Shown here piece by piece: positions 10,431 through 22,400 of a DNA stretch of 64,000 nt (positions are counted from its first letter, which is position 1; each line of letters starts with the position of its first letter). This stretch comes from Triplophysa rosa. Taxonomy: Eukaryota; Chordata; Actinopteri; Cypriniformes; Nemacheilidae. The notes under the pieces were generated by a model. The model was not told the DNA's origin. It ran no database searches and was given only the letters and a program-made list of their open reading frames with translations. The stretch is taken from contig NC_079898.1 in assembly GCF_024868665.1 (NCBI RefSeq), forward strand, positions 25,974,358 through 26,038,357, given 5' to 3'. The translations under genes and the position numbers were made by a program.

Positions 10431-13400
10431 CTGTTGGGAGAGAGAGAAACAGTGTTTGAATCAGAGATGTCAGACATGAACATGCTTTCATCATTTACGA
10501 CTTAAAGAACACAAAGGAAGGTATTTTGAAGAATGTTGGTAAACCAAACACGTTAGCTTCAATTGTATGAACACAAAACCACTAAGACATTTCTCAAAAT
10601 ATCTTCTTTTGTGTTCCACAGAAGAGTCATATTCAAGTTTTAAACAACATGAGTGTAATAAAAAACAACTCCCTATCCAATCTCAGTTGTTAGGTGACAA
10701 GTTAGGCCCAGTGTTGGGTGTAACTAGTTACTAAGTAATTAGTTACTGTAATTTAATTACTTTTCCCTTGGAAAAAGTAAAGTAAGGGATTACTCTTGTT
10801 TTTCTGTAATTTAATTACAGTTACTTCTGATGTAATTAAACTAAATACTTTGTGTAATACGTGTGTGTGTGCAGAAGAGGAATTTACATCAAAATTCAAA
10901 GTCTAACTTTAAAATCCGTGCTTTAATGTATAATTCTCACATTTGTAATTGATAATAATACTTTATGTAGTTTTATATTATTTATTTGAATGAATTAAAA
11001 GAGCCGTGTTTCATGTCTATCCTTAACTAATCAAGGTTGATAGGATATAGAAAGTAATTTGTAATAAGTAATTAAATACTTTTTGAAGAGAGTAACTTGT
11101 ACAGTAATCTAATTACATTATTGAATGTGTAATTAGTAACTAGTAATTAATTACTTTTTCAGAGTAACTTACCCAACACTGGTTAGGCCCGATACACATT
11201 TCGCGTCTTTTCCGCGCGCATATTCATTATTTTACATGTAGACGCGCAGCAGCCGCGCAGAAATAGGGGGTGACGCGTCACGCTCTTTTTTTTCCAGGAG
11301 CGTCGGCGCCGCATCGAAATCGCAACTTTTCAGAAAGACGCAAGCGCACCGCAGGTCATGTGACAAGAACCAACCAGCCAATATAGACAAGATCAATGAA
11401 GATGGAGACACACTTTTAGACGCAAAATGTGAATCGGGCCTAAGTCATCTCTAGATAGACAGACACAAACACAAATCTTTACAGGTAAGAGCCGCCCACA
11501 TAATCCAACAAAGGCATTCGGCTTATACTGTGACGCTGCACCATGTTGACACATGAAATACCACGCTGACACCTTGATGCTTTGAGGGACTTGCGGGATC
11601 TTTACGCGAGTCAGAAGTACAACAGACGCAATACAGGAACTGGCAGCTGCCTGGTCATCCGGTGAGCTCTGAGTCGCAGAGACTTGGCATCAGTTGACCT
11701 GAACCAGGTGGCCTCTTTTTGGCCCGCAGCTCTGGGCTGCATTCACCCGGCGTGCTGAATGACTGCGATAAGCAGCGGGGGCATTTCCCCCAGGAGACTG
11801 GCAGGAACTCGCGAGGAAACACTCTAGAAGTCCGAATAAAGAGGAGAGAAAAAACCTTTCCTGTAGAGAATGAAGGGAGGGTGAAAAACGCCAGGCCTGG
11901 GCGTCCACCTCGCCTCACCGTCAGGATAACAATCTGTTACCTCCATCTAGAAAACAATCAATTGGCTGCATATAATCCTCCTGAAAAAATTATTCACCCC
12001 AACAGTAAAAAAGAAAATCTATTTTACAGGACTATAACGTTGTTTGGCATTGTGGAACAATTAAGTGCATTTTCCTCCCAATTTCTCTTTGCTGAGTCCA
12101 GAGGATGTTTTGCTGTAATGGTCAAAAGAGTTTCAGCACTGTAATACATTGTGATTGTTTCACTGTAGACAATGAAAAAGGGCTGGATGTCATTACATTT
12201 CAAAATGCAAAATATCATTTCTTTTAATTTTGGGGTGAATTGTGATATGCAATGAAATACACTTGCCTATCATACACATGCTGTATTTGAAAAAAAATGG
12301 CCCTTGAATTAAAGCAGGTGTGCATGTGGGAATCAAATTAAAGCTGTGAGGGAAACGCATGGTTCCGTCGGGGAGCAGCATGCGGTCTCAATTAGCCTCG
12401 GTTATAAAACAATTTCTTTATAAACAAATGCAGAAGGTGGAGAAAAAAAGAGTTTTGATTCAGTAAAAGTGGTGCCAAAAATCACAACGTGCCCAAGGAG
12501 GGATTGTGTGTTCAGTCAGAGGAAACAGGTGAGCAGGAAGTGGAGTCCAATAGAGGGAAGATTTCACTCTGTGTGTGTGTGTGTTTGTTTGTGTGTGCAG
12601 AAGAGAAACCGCCAGTCTGTTGGACTGCAGCACTCAAACTGAACGCACTACAAAGACGAGCCATCTCAGGCGCCGCATGCATGCAGATGACGTCTGTGAG
12701 CATGTGAGTCAGTGTTAAATCATGCCTTCACAACAAAACAACTGCTGAGGTCATTGGGTTCAGGTGAACCCTATTCATGGGTTTCTACACAAGAAAGCTT
12801 TGCCAAATGACAAAATGTGGAGGAAAAGGTTGATTTGAACATAAATTTACATTAGTCATCATAAGGGATATATGAATAGTTCTGCCATGAAACTCTAGAT
12901 GGCGCAGTCTTAAAGTCTAAACCTATCCGACATAATAACTACTACACAGTGAAGTGATTGGTTCCCTACGTATCAGCAGCCAATGAGCTTGCTGCTCTTC
13001 GTTTAAATCTCGGCTAGTTGATTGTTGCAGCAGTTGTTTTCAGAGGCAGCGCGTAAGTTGTCGTCCACACGGACTGATAAGTGTTGCACAGGAAGAGAAT
13101 TGATGAATGCTCATCTTTGCATCTCGTCTATGCCCGTATCATGCGTTCATGCCTCCCCGTAACTAAATCCGTGCATTTGTTAACTACTACTACCACTGGC
13201 GAGCAATGAGTGCCGTAGCGGCGTAAATTGCCATGAGAGAATACGCAAAATAATTAGCTCGTGCAGTGTCACACGTGTGTACATTTTAACTCGCTATTGC
13301 CCAACTACACCATGCCTATTAAGTAATGACGCAGATTGATTGTCAATGTTTTATTGTATATCTTCTGTATACTGTCAGTGTGCTATGGTCATTATTATAC

Positions 13401-16400
13401 CTATCGTAATATAGATATCATTGCCAAGGATAAGTGGTGCAGATATCATCCAAGACTGTCCATAAATGCATCTTGCAAAGAATCTTTCCAATTGCTGACT
13501 CTTTTACTGGAATCAGGTCATAATTGGCCGCTCAACCAGCGTTGTACAGAGTCGCCCCACTACGTCGGGGGTCGCCATACTCCGCGAGTAATTCTATTGT
13601 ATCTAAGTGTGTGCAATGGCAGAAGCATGTGCTTCATTGAATCAATGGTCGAGATAAGTATCTATGACCTTATCTTGATAATTTGTTCGGGTGGATGCTG
13701 GGGTCTCATCTTTGGACTGCAATGTAATATTGTTAAATAATTGCACTTAGTGCGCGTCTATTAGAATTAAGCCGGTCGGCATGAAAGCCAAGGTTCATGG
13801 TCATAGGCATCAGTGTTAAGCCAGTTGGCTTGGTAGCCAAGGCTCACATAGTATAAGCCACTAGTGTTAAGCCGGTTGGCGAGGAAAGCCCAGGCACACA
13901 TAACCCATAGGTCATTAGCATTAAGCCGGTCGGAATGAAAGCCCAGGCACACATAGATAGTACATGCGGTTCACATAGTCCTTCGGGGCAGCAGCAGTAC
14001 ACGTCTTGGCGATAGATCTGTTTGGGGATGTTCCTGTCCACGGCTTGAATTGATCATTTCTATGTCTCCTGCTTTGATGGGGGTTTATTCATGTTATATG
14101 TGCAGCAGCAGCATTCCTTATATGCACACAGCAGCATGTTGTGGATATATTGGCAGTAGCAAGTCTCCTTACTTGCTCCGCCACAGCAGCAGCAGCGTAG
14201 CAGATCTATTCCGCCAAGACCAAACATTATATGTCATGCACACTACTATGCTGAACACTCCGAGAGTTGTCATGACAGACCTTAATATATCTAATACATT
14301 GACACAACAAATCCCAGCTAACAGGAAATCTTTTTCTAAAGGTTCTCTTAAAGTTATCAAAAAACTTTCTTGGAAGAAGCATTTAATCAACTATACGTCA
14401 TTCCAAAGTATTCTAAAAACGTTAGTATTAAAATGTTATTCTTAATTGGTTGGTGGATAAAACATTCAGTAATAATGTTTCATAACTTAATGAAATGTTA
14501 GCAAAGCATATTTTTGTTTGCTGGGGTAGTTCATTAACTTCAGGCTGTTTATCATTGGCAAGCAATTTGGCACATCAATAATCACAAAATGGCCAAATAG
14601 AGGCTTGATTTATTGGCCCTAGTTTACGTAACCATGTACATGCAGACAAAGATGCAGTTGCACCCGTGACCAAGACGGATCATTAAAAGGCTCATTGTTA
14701 TGATGTGGTGAGCGCATCTTTAAAAGCAGCACGAAACTGCAGATAGCAGTGCAATAACAGGCGCATCCCTCTAATCGAGCGCGTTTAACTTGCGCAGAGT
14801 CCAGACAAACACCGACTGACTTATTTACGATTACTGCCCTGGTTTGACTCGACGCAGTTTTACGCTCGTCTCCTGCATCTGGGATCAATTCATCACCGCT
14901 AGCTTTAAAAACGTTGCAATCTAAGGTCCTATCTGAACCGCAACAGGGAGAAATCAGAGAGACCGAGCGAGACGGAAAAGAGAGGGGCATCCTTGACTTG
15001 TTGCGCAAGGACAATGGGGTCTGGCGTGGCAGAGACGCGAGCAAAACCACATGCAAGAAAAACAGAGCAGCCACAGCTGAACAAAGCCAAAGCATAGCAA
15101 AACAATCCTCGCAGACCGGGCGCACGTACCGAGCTGCTAATGCATTCACAGATGGCCGCTCCGCTGCTGCCAGAGCTGGTAAAAATAAATGTAATACAAC
15201 ACAAGTGCATGTGCTTTCAGTTTACGTGGAAGAATAGCATGTGACAGACTCGCAGGCACGCACCCACACGAAATAGAAAAACACCCTCTGTGCATGAAGA
15301 AACCAAAAATCAAGCATATTAGCGGCACGTCAGCCTGCTGTTACACTGGAAAGTAGCATGACGGGACGTAATTCATTCAGAGAATGAGTGCATGCAATAA
15401 AAATGGAGAAAAATGACGCAGATGTAGAAGTTTTGCAAGAGAACCTGAGGAATTAGAAGTATTAGATCTCAGTCACACAAATGATCAAAGAAGCTTATTC
15501 ACTTCTAAAGCACTTTTGGGTATTGCTGCTAGAAAATGAGGCAACAAAAATCTTCTTTTGAGTCAAATAGCTGTTAAAGGCATCGTTTTAGCAACTTCAC
15601 ATTCAGACAGTTTTAGAATCGAATGAACAGCTGTTTTGCTATCAGCCAAATAAACGTGTGTGCCACGAGGTGTCTAACAATGTATTTCAGCGTTGCCAAA
15701 CAGGGTTCTGTGCCCGGTCGTCAATCATGAATCACAAACCCTCAGGGAAACAGTAAGTTTGCAACATGTCAGGACAGAAACGCATGCAGTCGTCTCCTGA
15801 GAGGTAGCCGCATGACTCGATAGAAACTGCATCGGCTACAATGGTCCAGACTGTTCCATTTCTCCAGGGAAAATGCACGCAACAAAAGCGCATTGATGCA
15901 CAGGGCTGACAAAAGTCCGTCATGTGCGATTTTGCAGGCGAGATGCAGATATTAGCAGGGCTGGAACAACAAGCGCGCTCTGTGGCCAGACATCTGCTCT
16001 GCATTAGCGCGCTGCTTACTAACAGAGTGATAGCATGTCGCAGCAGCGCTTCTCAATCGCCGCTGGTGCAGCCTGAGCCAACGCTGGAGAAGTGCTGAGG
16101 AGAGGAAAACTACTTTACAAACCTCACATCTAGGACAATTATACGGTCTCCGCCAAATCAATCTTTTTGTGAATTCTTTAAGAGAAACTGAAGTGAACAC
16201 AGGGTTTTCCCGTAAACAACGCTGGCAAGTCTCTCAATTTATTCTTTATTAGTGGCTAAAGAGATTTCAACGCACCCCTAACCCATTCAATTTTGGGCAC
16301 ATTACTTTGTGCGCTAAAAACATTAATGATACCTCAAGTCATGTGGCGTACAAAGAAAGGTGGTGAAAAATCTCTAGCAACCACCTAAAACCACCCCGAA

Positions 16401-19400
16401 AACCCTAGTGACCACATAGTAACCTGCCAAAAACTATAGAGAATAACTCAAAAACCACATGGCAATGTCTTGGTAACCGCCTACAACACCTTAGCATTAT
16501 GATGATATCATTTATGTGATGTTCTGGAATAATCTGATGTTGATTACAACAAGATTACATTAGCAAATATATATTACATATGCATATCTCATTTAACTGG
16601 TTTTTTGCCAATTTCATGGCACAATAAACCTGTTGAGATCACTGATCTATATAAACGACTGGATTGCTCATGACGTCATTTCACCGAAGCTACAGGTATG
16701 CCTATAGTGATAAAACAGTAATTTACCAGTCCCCATTTTTAGTCTAACAGTAACCTCTTACAACGCACATGTCGTAAGCATGTAAATGGTTAATTATTTA
16801 AAGTCGGTGAGTTCATTTTCGAGACACCTCGACATACGATAAATGTGCTTATTCTGAAATCTAAAAACAGATAAATACAGGCTTTATATGTTCTTGAAGT
16901 CATGAAGCTTTATTTCTAAACATTTACACGTGCCATTACAACAGTGTGCAATACACACTCACCTTCTGTACTTTCTTTACGTCGCTATTCTGCCCAAAAT
17001 AAACATAAACATTGGAAAAAACATCAGAAGTAACAATTAATTTAAACACACATGTGAACTAAAAACTTATCGCGCGTCTAATAAGCTAAAAACAGGTTAA
17101 TTTAAATCGTCGTTTTGACTGTAAGTCAATGGCGCTCTCTGTCAATTGGGCATACCAAGATGGCAGCGCGATCGCTTCCGGTGACTTCACCTCCTGCCGT
17201 TGGTTTAGCGTTGTAGGTGCAATTCAGTCATTTATCTAGATCAGTGGTTGAGATACAGCAACAAAAGTCATTTGTAACCGTTCACTTCTCAATATGCAGA
17301 CATATCGTTTCGTAATGAGTGAACATTGTGTTGCACTTGCATTCAGTTACTACAAGTTCACTGCACACAGGCCAAAGAAACAAGATGCAAATAAACACAC
17401 GCGTGTCCACCGTGCAAAACAAACCGCTGAAATGACATCACGCGAGAAGAGAAATAAACAAAGCAAGGAGCCAAAGGCCTTCATTTGGAGTGTTGGCCAG
17501 CTAGCTCCTCTGACCCTCACCGAGACTCTGACAGGGTTCGAGAGCGTCTCCATGGCGCGGAAGAGAGGGACCCAGCGCATAATTAGAGCTCAGAGTCTAA
17601 CCGCAGGGTAAATATCATAAAACTGAGCTGTCCCAGACACACAGCTCATGCAACCTTTCCTTTATTCCCCTTTTCTCGGTTTTAAAATGACCCCTCTGCC
17701 TATTAGTATCTCCACCAGGGCTGTTAAACAGAAGTGGGCGGTTTGGGGGTGAATCTTGTTCTTTTTGAATGTTCTTATAAACTAAAGGCCCACATTTACA
17801 ACTAGCAGATGCTTTTATCCAAAGCGACTTAAAGTGCATTCAAGTCATTTCTTCCCTTTACCTATTGAGAAAATAGCTGCAGCGGGACATACCGAAAAGA
17901 TTATCGCTTTGTTAGAACACCGTAGTCTAGTTGTTTAACAGACTCGAAATCTGATTGGCTACTTGCTGTTGATAGTTATTTGCATGTGGGAGTTAGTTGA
18001 CAAATACATCGCACATGTGTCCTATGGTTTGACATAACAATTTTTGCCGTCACACCATAGGACACATTTACAGTATATTTGTCAACAAAACATGTCATTT
18101 AACTGCAGAGTAACGTATTTATTTTGAAAAAGTTTGGATGAACCCATCATCAATATTGTTTTTACATAAGAAACAAACTTCAGATTTTAAATATATATAT
18201 ATATATATATATATTTATTTTTTTATATAAAACACACTACTATGCAAAAGAAACACGCCCCTTCCTGCATTGCTCTGCCCTCAAACGTGCTGTGCAACGC
18301 AGGCATGAAATGCTTAGCTTTGTTATAGCTTAGACCACGCAACTAATGACGATCTTTCTCTCCTGGGTCCTAACGCGTCTCCGTGGGAAAGTGTTTATAA
18401 TATTAACGTGGGTCCTAGCTCCTGCCTGACCTTGATCCTACTTTTCATACTTAAAATCCACAGACCCTTTACTTTTATGTAATAAATAAGACATTGCTCC
18501 TTAGGGCTGTGCACGATTAACCGAAATATACTGTATATCACGCAACTGATGCACAGCTTGTGAGTGAAGTACAGTAAAATGCTGCTGCACCCGAAAGCCA
18601 GAGGGCGCTCTTGTGCAGAAACTCCAAATACGCGCTGCAGAAGAAGACCATAACACACGTAAGCTGTGTCTGAATTCTCACCCTATCTCCTATATAGTGC
18701 ACTATATTGGGTGTCCGCCATTTTGTATTGTTGTCCGAATTCTGAGTAAACAACTCATTCCCTATATTTATTCACTACTTTTTACCCACAATGCATTCTG
18801 ATTTTGAGTGTACATTCGATGTACACTCGCTCATTCATATTTCCCATGATACAACGCGAATCAACTGTCTGATTAGAATCAGCTGGAGGTGACCGTTAAT
18901 GCCACGAATGTACGTTTATACACTTGTGTTTGTTTGTTGACAGTTATTTTCTACTTTTTGAGAATAAACAGATTAAATGAATGTTATATATCGCAGTGTT
19001 TTACATTTATTACGTTTAATAAAATTACGTAATATTGTTAAAATAATAGTAAATAAACGTGGCAAACAATTGTTTTGTTCTCTTTATTAAAAAACGAATA
19101 CAATAAAGGTGACAAATAATATAAAAATGAACTTTACCATTTTACAAAACAATCCATAAAGCCACAGAGGTGTAATATAAGCGTTATGACGAATGTCCTG
19201 TCAGTACTGTCAGACGCAGGATATATTACGTCAGTGTCTGAAATTGTTCGCTCATTTTCATTCACAATTTAGCATTCGCTATATAGGGAATAGTGAATGA
19301 GTGAACAAGTGAGCGAATTCAGACGCAGCTGTAGTTCTAGGAAATGCCTAAGGACATGTTTTTTATCACTGTTACTCAAGCCTCCTCAGGTATTTTCGTG

Positions 19401-22400
19401 ATAATAAAGTATATTCATAATGATCATGTTTGACGGGTGTTGCTTTTTTAACTGCACGTTATAAGCGACTCAAACTCGCACTGCTTTTAGATCGAGCAGC
19501 AATAAGCTACGCATAAAAAAATTATCGATGCCTTGCATAATCGAGCCAGCTCGATTTCAGCACGATTTATTGGTAATCGCGATTAATCGTACACAGCCCT
19601 ATTGCTCCTGTATGACATCGCTTTATTGCTCCCTGAACTGTAAGTCGCTTTGGATAAAAGCCTCCGCTAAATGACTAAATGTAAATATGACATTGTTCTC
19701 TCCACAGTGTTTCTTATGCCCGCTTGCTCTCTTCCCTACGTCAACATGAGCAGACACCCCCCTTACTGCTGATTGGCTACAAGTTTGTTTTGGTACTCGG
19801 CCCGACTCTAAAACACTAACCCCACCTTTAAATGTTTTACTTGTACACTAGTATATGGATGGGCTCAAAACCTTTGTGTGAATATATATTTTTAAAAGAA
19901 GCAGTGTGACATTAAGTTCTGTTGCTCATGTTTCTTGCGGTTTCTAAAATACATTTGCATGGTTAGCGTGAAGACCCCTTAAGCCTATTAAAATAAATCA
20001 CATATCCTCTTTTAAACATTGCTCCAAGACGGAACAGTTGTTATTTCCATTGACATGTAAAACAGTTGATATCATATAGCTGTTGTACATGAGATCTGAC
20101 AACTGAATATCCCCCCGTCGGACTGTTAAGGTGCTCAGGGCGTGTCTGGAGAACCAGTCAAACACGAGACATCCAGCAACAACTAATCATTCCAGCACAC
20201 ATCAGGTTCACTCGTTCACGGTAAGTGAGTCATCCGGCATTCTATAACAATGCTCCTTATATCTGACAACACACTTATCTGCTGTTCTAGAAAGATACTA
20301 CGTCACGAACACAGAGATAACCAGTTAAACTTAGTTACACATATTTAATATCATTAGTTCCTAAACATGGCTAATATGGGTTCATTTCACCCACAATTTA
20401 ATGAACTGAAATATTAAAGTATCAAGTGAAATGTCATTCATGTCTACAGTACAAACATCGGCGGAGGAATTACGTGCCAAACGTTAAACATCCCGCACAG
20501 CACGCATATGTGAGAGTAATATTGACAACGCTGCTCGCCTCAGAAAGAGCAAATACGTTTGGAGCGGTTTATGAGCACGTCTGGACTCTTGCCTGCAGGT
20601 ATATCTTTCAAGAGCTTTCAGGCCTTGTTCATTTAAACAATGACTCAGGTAATTTTACGCAGCAATAAAATCAAACAGTGATAGCCTGCTAGATAAGGTG
20701 CTATTTGCATGCTGAGCACACAGACAGTCTCGGTTAAACCTGCGTCTGTATACACCCCCACACAGAGAATGACGAGAAGAAAACATTCTCCCAAAGTCAT
20801 ACGAACTAAATATCCGCAAAGAGACAACAAATTGCCAGTTTCTAAATATAAACCGAGCCAATTCAAAAGCTGGAGTTAAGGCAAACCTCTGACTCACCAT
20901 AATAAAAACAAATACTACAAGACAAATACTGCCAGAACCTCGTCCAGTTGGACTGGAGCCCGAGCAGGAAGCATAGCTCTGTACTGGAGTCAACGAGGCG
21001 AGAGACACGTAATTCGCCTCGGATGAGTATTAACTACCACAGATTGAGCCAATACAGTAACAGAATCTTGTCAGAACACACAACATCACCAAACAGATGG
21101 AGCGTTCACGGAAAACGTGTCTGTACACTCGTATCAATAATCAAAGGTGGACATACCGTGCTATTATACTGTAAACATAAGACAAAAGCAACTGATAAAT
21201 ATGGTAACTTGAGTCATTAAGCTCTTTAACTATGCAGACATCGTTCATTTCATATGTAGGCCGCGGGTCATATTGTCATTACAGCATATCTTTATTACCC
21301 ATTACTAGGGATGCAACGATACCATTTTTTAAAGACCGATTTTTTTTTCCTGGTACTCGCCGATACCTATAACCGATGCCTGTATAATGTACAATAATGT
21401 TAATAAACCAGTATCTTACTGGTACATTTTCTTTTTTTCTTTTGTTTTTAGGTCTACTTAAATTTAAGTACTATTTTTTAATCAAGTTCTATTTTTATGA
21501 TAAGTAGCACAATTTTACTTCACTTCAATTTTACATTTACTTCAGTTTACTAAAGAAAACAATATACTCTGTGGTCAAATTATTAAAATTTAAGGGGGGG
21601 GGGTGGTGTGGTAAAATGTGAGTGTATTATAACTTGTTCAAGTCAACCGGACTTTTATTTTGACGGGACGCCGCAAAGAGCGTTTGTTTAAGTTAACCGG
21701 ACTTTTATTTTGACGGATCGCCACAAATGGTGTTTGTTTATGTGTTCGTGTCCTCGTGCAGTGAAACGCTGGCGTTGAAAGCTCCACAAGCACAATGCGT
21801 TCAGTACACGCAACCGCACCACTGTTTCACACACGGTAACGCAAAACAAGCAGAATACATATTTAAACAGTATCTGAATATTTCGTTAACTGTTACGTTA
21901 GCTGTTCGTTAGCTAATTTCTTGTTAGGAAATGCCTGGATTCCTCGATTCCGTCCGCCTTTTCCGCAAATCATAGGGCTCTATGTATGTCACGTGCGGTA
22001 TCGGTCTTTGGTATCGGTGTGTCATTACGAGTACGAGTACGAGTACATGAGCTTGGTATCAGGCATCCCTACCCATTACTAGGATAATGTGTCCTAAAAA
22101 ATGAACCACGGTTTAACTATAGACCGTTTTATCGGACGCGCGCGCACGCCTGACCCCCAGTTAACTTTCGGTTTGTGCTTGGCTAGTGTCTAATAATAAA
22201 ACTATTTATATTTAATTTAAATGATTATTTTACTGTATAATGTTGTATGTTCATTTTATTAAATAAAACATTTGTGGAATGGGTCCTGTTTGGTCGCATT
22301 TAAAGAAACCGTATGGTATGTTGACATCTAGCGGTTGAGCTTGGTATCTATAGACGGTTTCAAAGTGAAAACATAAACAAACGTTACTGCGCATGTGCAC

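Noticed and set aside
13336..13740. 134-codon plus-strand open frame as a membrane protein gene
   Set aside because: It has no ATG in the first 97 codons and no acceptor producing a plausible exon. Kept only as part of an unclassified segment.
13766..13957. CRISPR-like array (four spaced repeats)
   Set aside because: Units are head-to-tail imperfect repeats with no distinct spacers, in a vertebrate intron. It is a minisatellite.
14619..15149. 176-codon minus-strand open frame
   Set aside because: Other frames are open over the same bases on both strands, there is no family resemblance and no splice sites fit. Treated as chance.
18661..19334. Inner element as part of a single 1.1-kb hAT family
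   Set aside because: It has its own inverted ends with a duplicated flank, so an independent later insertion is simpler, although a genome-wide search was not possible here.
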